From: Nitrobium sp046350935
GTDB taxonomy: Bacteria > Nitrospirota > Thermodesulfovibrionia > Thermodesulfovibrionales > Dissulfurispiraceae
Length of the DNA: 64,000 nt
Reading direction: 5' to 3'
Assembly: GCA_046350935.1 (NCBI GenBank)
Contig: JAXLZK010000006.1
Span: 1-64,000, forward strand
Shown: positions 60,756 to 64,000 of the stretch, in pieces
How the letters are laid out: every line of letters begins with the position of its first letter
How positions within the stretch are numbered: position 1 is the first letter of the stretch
Program-made: the position numbers and the translations under genes
Notes under the pieces: generated by a model
The model's input: only the letters and a program-made list of their open reading frames with translations
Told to the model about the DNA's origin: nothing
The model's database searches: none

Positions 60756-63700
60756 TGGTAGAAGACATTTATGCCCTTTTTCAAAAACCGAAGAATCCCA
60801 AGGACTTCGACGCGATACGCATAAAGCTCGCTTCCCCCGAGAAGATCCGGGAGTGGTCCTACGGCGAGGTGAAGAAGCCGGAGACCATCAACTATCGCAC
60901 CTTCAAGCCGGAGCGCGACGGCCTCTTCTGCGCCAAGATCTTCGGACCGGTGCGGGACTGGGAATGCCTCTGCGGGAAGTACAAGAGGATGAAGCACCGC
61001 GGGGTCATCTGCGATAAATGCGGTGTCGAGGTCATCCAATCGAAGGTCAGAAGGGAGAGGATGGGGCACATCGAGCTTGCCACCCCCGTGGCCCATGTCT
61101 GGCTGCTGCGGGGCGTGCCGAGCAGGATAGGCACTCTCCTCGACATGACCATCAGACAGTTGGAAAAAGTGTTGTACTTTGAAGAATACATCGTCATCGA
61201 TGCCGGGGATACCTCCCTGAAGGAGAAGGAACTTCTTCCCGAAGACGAGTACAAGAAGAAGCTTGCGGAATTCGGCAGCAGGTTCAAGGCCGGAATGGGT
61301 GCCGACGCCATCAGGGAACTCCTGCGGAAAGTCAATCTCGACGCTCTCGCAAAGGAGCTGAAGGAGAAGATCGATGCGGTGGCATCCCTTGGAGTGAAGA
61401 GGAGGCTCACCAAGAGGCTCAAGATCGTCGAGGCCTTCATCAGGTCCGAGAACAAGCCCGACTGGATGATCCTCGACATCGTGCCGGTGCTGCCCCCCGA
61501 CCTGCGGCCCCTCGTTCCCCTGGATGGCGGGCGCTTTGCGACCTCAGACCTCAACGACCTCTACCGCCGCGTCATCAACAGGAACAACAGGCTCAAGAGG
61601 CTGATGGAGCTGAAGGCCCCCAGCGTCATCATCAAGAACGAGAAAAGGATGCTCCAGGAGGCGGTGGACGCGCTTTTCGATAACAGCAAGCGGTCGAAGG
61701 TGCTGAAGGCGGGAGGCAAACGCGCCCTGAAATCCCTGAGCGACATGATCAAGGGCAAACAGGGGCGCTTCCGCCAGAACCTCCTCGGAAAGCGGGTCGA
61801 CTATTCAGGCCGTTCCGTTATCGTCGTCGGCCCCGAGCTGAAGATGAACCAGTGCGGGCTCCCCAAGCGCATGGCCCTCGAGCTCTTCAAGCCCTTTGTC
61901 TTCAACAAGCTCGAAGAGAAGGGGCATGCCACCACCATCAAGCAGGCGAAGAGGCTCGTGGAGAAGGAGCGGCCCGAGGTGTGGGACGCGCTCGAGGATG
62001 TGATCAGCGAGCATCCGGTGCTCCTGAACCGCGCACCGACCCTCCACCGGCTCGGCATCCAGGCCTTCGATCCGGTGCTGGTCGAGGGGAAGGCGATCAA
62101 GCTGCATCCCCTGGTCTGCACCGCCTTCAACGCGGACTTCGACGGCGACCAGATGGCGGTGCATGTACCCCTGTCCGTCGAGGCGCAGATCGAGGCGCGG
62201 GTGCTGATGCTCTCCATCAACAACCTCCTCTCCCCGGCCAACGGGAAGCCGATCACCGTCCCGACGCAGGACATGGTCCTCGGCATCTACTACCTCACCA
62301 AGCAGAAGAAGGGCGCCGCGGGGGAAGGGAAGACCTTCGCGGATACGGAAGATGTCCGCATCGCCTACGACTCGGGCGTGGTGGACGAGCATGCCCTGGT
62401 CAAGGTGAGGATGGACGGCGGCTTCGTGGAGACGACCGTGGGGCGCATCCTCTTCAGCGATATCCTCCCGAAGGATATCCCCTTCTCGATGGTCAACAAG
62501 GAAATGACCAAGAAGGAGCTGGGCAAGCTGATCGAATACATCCATAAGGTATCCGGGAAGCGGGAGACGGTGGTCTTCCTCAACGAGCTCGAAAGACTGG
62601 GCTTCAAGTACGCCACCAATTCCGGGATCTCCATCTGCATCGACGACATGCATGTTCCGTCGAAGAAGGCGGAGCTGATCCACGACGCCGAGCAGGAGGT
62701 CATCGAGGTCCAGAGGCAGTACGCCGACGGTCTCATCACCCAGGGGGAGCGCTACAACAAGGTCATCGACATCTGGGCGAACGTGACCGAGAAGGTGGCG
62801 GACGAGATGATGAAGGAGCTGGGCGCCGAGGAGGGCAAGGAGCTCTCCGAAGAGGAGATCAAGGAGAGGCGGTCGTTCAACAGCATCTTCATGATGGCGG
62901 ACTCGGGCGCACGAGGCAGCGCCGCGCAGATCAGGCAGTTGGCGGGTATGAGAGGCCTGATGGCGAAGCCGTCCGGCGAGATCATCGAGACCCCCATCAC
63001 CGCGAACTTCAGGGAGGGCCTCACCCCGCTCCAGTACTTCATTTCGACCCACGGCGCCCGTAAGGGTCTGGCCGATACGGCACTGAAGACGGCGAACGCC
63101 GGGTACCTCACGCGGCGGCTCGTGGACGTGGCGCAGGACGTGATCCTGACCGAAGAGGACTGCGGAACGAGGGAAGGCATCACCGTGGTGCCCCTCATCG
63201 AGGGCGGCGAGATTATCCAGGCCCTCGAAGAGAGGATCTTCGGAAGGACCCTTGCGGAGACCCTCAAGGACCCGGTCAACCACGAGGTGATCGCTCCCCG
63301 GAACACGGAGATCGACGACGAGCTCGCCCGGAAGATCGTGGAAGCGGGCATCGACCGCGTCAAGATCCGCTCGGTGCTCACCTGCAACTCCCGGGTCGGC
63401 GTCTGCGGCAAATGCTACGGCCGCGACCTGGCCCGCGGCGGCAAGATCGAGATCGGCGAGGCGATCGGCATCATCGCCGCACAGTCCATCGGAGAGCCCG
63501 GAACGCAGCTCACCATGCGGACCTTCCATATCGGAGGCGCGGCGACCAAGATCATCGAGCAGGCGACCCTGGCTCCCAAGAATACCGGGTATGTGAAGTT
63601 CATCGATGTGAGCGCGGTCAAGAACAAGGAGGGCGTCCTCATCGTCCTGAACCGGAACGCCATGGTCGCCATTGCGGATAAATCGGGCAGGGAGAAGGAA

Positions 63701-64000
63701 AAATACAACCTCGTCTACGGAGCGCGTATCTTCGTCGAGGACGGGCAGCGGGTCGAGGCGAACCAGAAGCTCGTGGAATGGGACCCTTATTCCACTCCCA
63801 TCCTCACCGAAATCGGCGGGCGGATCGCGCTCGGCGACATCCTCGAAGGCGTCACCTTCAAGGAGGAGGTGGACGAGACCACCGGTCTGGCCCACAAGGT
63901 CGTCATCGACTATCCGGCGAACATGCGGCCGCGCATCTCCATCAAGGACGAGCACGGCAGGACCGTGAAGATACCGGGGACAAACAACCCGGCGCGCTAC
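60755..64000 (+). CDS. rpoC: RNA polymerase beta-prime subunit (3' end outside window)
   Basis: Starting with GTG at 60755, which overlaps the rpoB stop by one base, the frame is open to the window edge for 1082 codons. The N-terminal zinc site is CLCGKYKRMKHRGVICDKC, the catalytic Mg-binding NADFDGDQMAVH is at about residues 455-466, the bridge-helix region ADSGARGSAAQIRQLAGMRGLM follows, and the second zinc site includes CNSRVGVCGKC. About 300 residues are missing beyond the window. Confidence 0.98.
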   Translation, partial: MVEDIYALFQKPKNPKDFDAIRIKLASPEKIREWSYGEVKKPETINYRTFKPERDGLFCAKIFGPVRDWECLCGKYKRMKHRGVICDKCGVEVIQSKVRRERMGHIELATPVAHVWLLRGVPSRIGTLLDMTIRQLEKVLYFEEYIVIDAGDTSLKEKELLPEDEYKKKLAEFGSRFKAGMGADAIRELLRKVNLDALAKELKEKIDAVASLGVKRRLTKRLKIVEAFIRSENKPDWMILDIVPVLPPDLRPLVPLDGGRFATSDLNDLYRRVINRNNRLKRLMELKAPSVIIKNEKRMLQEAVDALFDNSKRSKVLKAGGKRALKSLSDMIKGKQGRFRQNLLGKRVDYSGRSVIVVGPELKMNQCGLPKRMALELFKPFVFNKLEEKGHATTIKQAKRLVEKERPEVWDALEDVISEHPVLLNRAPTLHRLGIQAFDPVLVEGKAIKLHPLVCTAFNADFDGDQMAVHVPLSVEAQIEARVLMLSINNLLSPANGKPITVPTQDMVLGIYYLTKQKKGAAGEGKTFADTEDVRIAYDSGVVDEHALVKVRMDGGFVETTVGRILFSDILPKDIPFSMVNKEMTKKELGKLIEYIHKVSGKRETVVFLNELERLGFKYATNSGISICIDDMHVPSKKAELIHDAEQEVIEVQRQYADGLITQGERYNKVIDIWANVTEKVADEMMKELGAEEGKELSEEEIKERRSFNSIFMMADSGARGSAAQIRQLAGMRGLMAKPSGEIIETPITANFREGLTPLQYFISTHGARKGLADTALKTANAGYLTRRLVDVAQDVILTEEDCGTREGITVVPLIEGGEIIQALEERIFGRTLAETLKDPVNHEVIAPRNTEIDDELARKIVEAGIDRVKIRSVLTCNSRVGVCGKCYGRDLARGGKIEIGEAIGIIAAQSIGEPGTQLTMRTFHIGGAATKIIEQATLAPKNTGYVKFIDVSAVKNKEGVLIVLNRNAMVAIADKSGREKEKYNLVYGARIFVEDGQRVEANQKLVEWDPYSTPILTEIGGRIALGDILEGVTFKEEVDETTGLAHKVVIDYPANMRPRISIKDEHGRTVKIPGTNNPARY

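Overview
The window is a dense, GC-rich chromosomal segment of a diderm bacterium. It encodes LptE, a likely outer-membrane beta-barrel, RlpA and two multihaem cytochromes. The housekeeping gene orders are conserved (trmFO-xerC-hslVU, yicC-remA-gmk-rpoZ-coaBC, secE-nusG-rplKAJL-rpoBC). Together with probable selenoproteins and multihaem c-type cytochromes, this suggests an anaerobic or microaerophilic member of Nitrospirota or Desulfobacterota. That placement is inference; no 16S gene is present.

Layout. 1-9.3 kb (mostly minus): the end-truncated gene 1, rpsT, holA, lptE, leuS, ccdA, a MogA/MoaB protein, a MOSC protein, mnmA, and an arsenite methyltransferase whose reading frame crosses an in-frame UGA at a conserved arsenic-binding cysteine position. 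9.4-16 kb: a PpiC-type lipoprotein, mnmE, a three-gene barrel/pentahaem/hexahaem cluster and ada. 16.5-30.5 kb (minus): rpmH-yidD-yidC without rnpA, a LivK-type binding protein with thiE-accC-accB-efp-pepQ-TPR, coaBC-rpoZ-gmk-remA-yicC-DUF167, PAP2, a NYN nuclease, and a 55-residue double-CXXC protein that also needs UGA read-through. 30.6-45.4 kb (mostly plus): an acyl-CoA synthetase/acetyltransferase fusion, trmFO, a xerC broken by TAG exactly at its catalytic tyrosine, hslVU, rlpA, argB, nfo (minus), ileS-lspA-murB and a small TPR gene. 45.5-50.3 kb is accessory: an unknown gene behind a terminator-like leader, an HD-GYP/haemerythrin signalling protein, an intact ISNCY-like insertion sequence with inverted repeats and flanking direct repeats, and a paralogue of the small TPR gene. 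50.3-51.8 kb holds tRNA genes: His, Arg and Pro (minus) look normal, while Thr, Tyr, Gly and Thr (plus, ahead of tuf) are all abnormal to some degree. 51.9-64 kb: tuf-rpmG-trnW-secE-nusG-rplK-rplA-(L10 leader)-rplJ-rplL-rpoB-rpoC, with rpoC running off the end.

Themes. Translation and tRNA modification dominate (MnmA, MnmE, TrmFO, LeuS, IleS, EF-P, EF-Tu, ribosomal proteins). Envelope biogenesis (YidC/YidD, LptE, LspA, MurB, RlpA) and redox functions (CcdA, multihaem proteins) are interleaved. The most notable observations are two probable selenoprotein genes with SECIS-like hairpins placed correctly after the UGA, the missing rnpA, the anticodon-less tRNA-Thr and neighbouring damaged tRNAs, and the xerC nonsense codon at the nucleophile.
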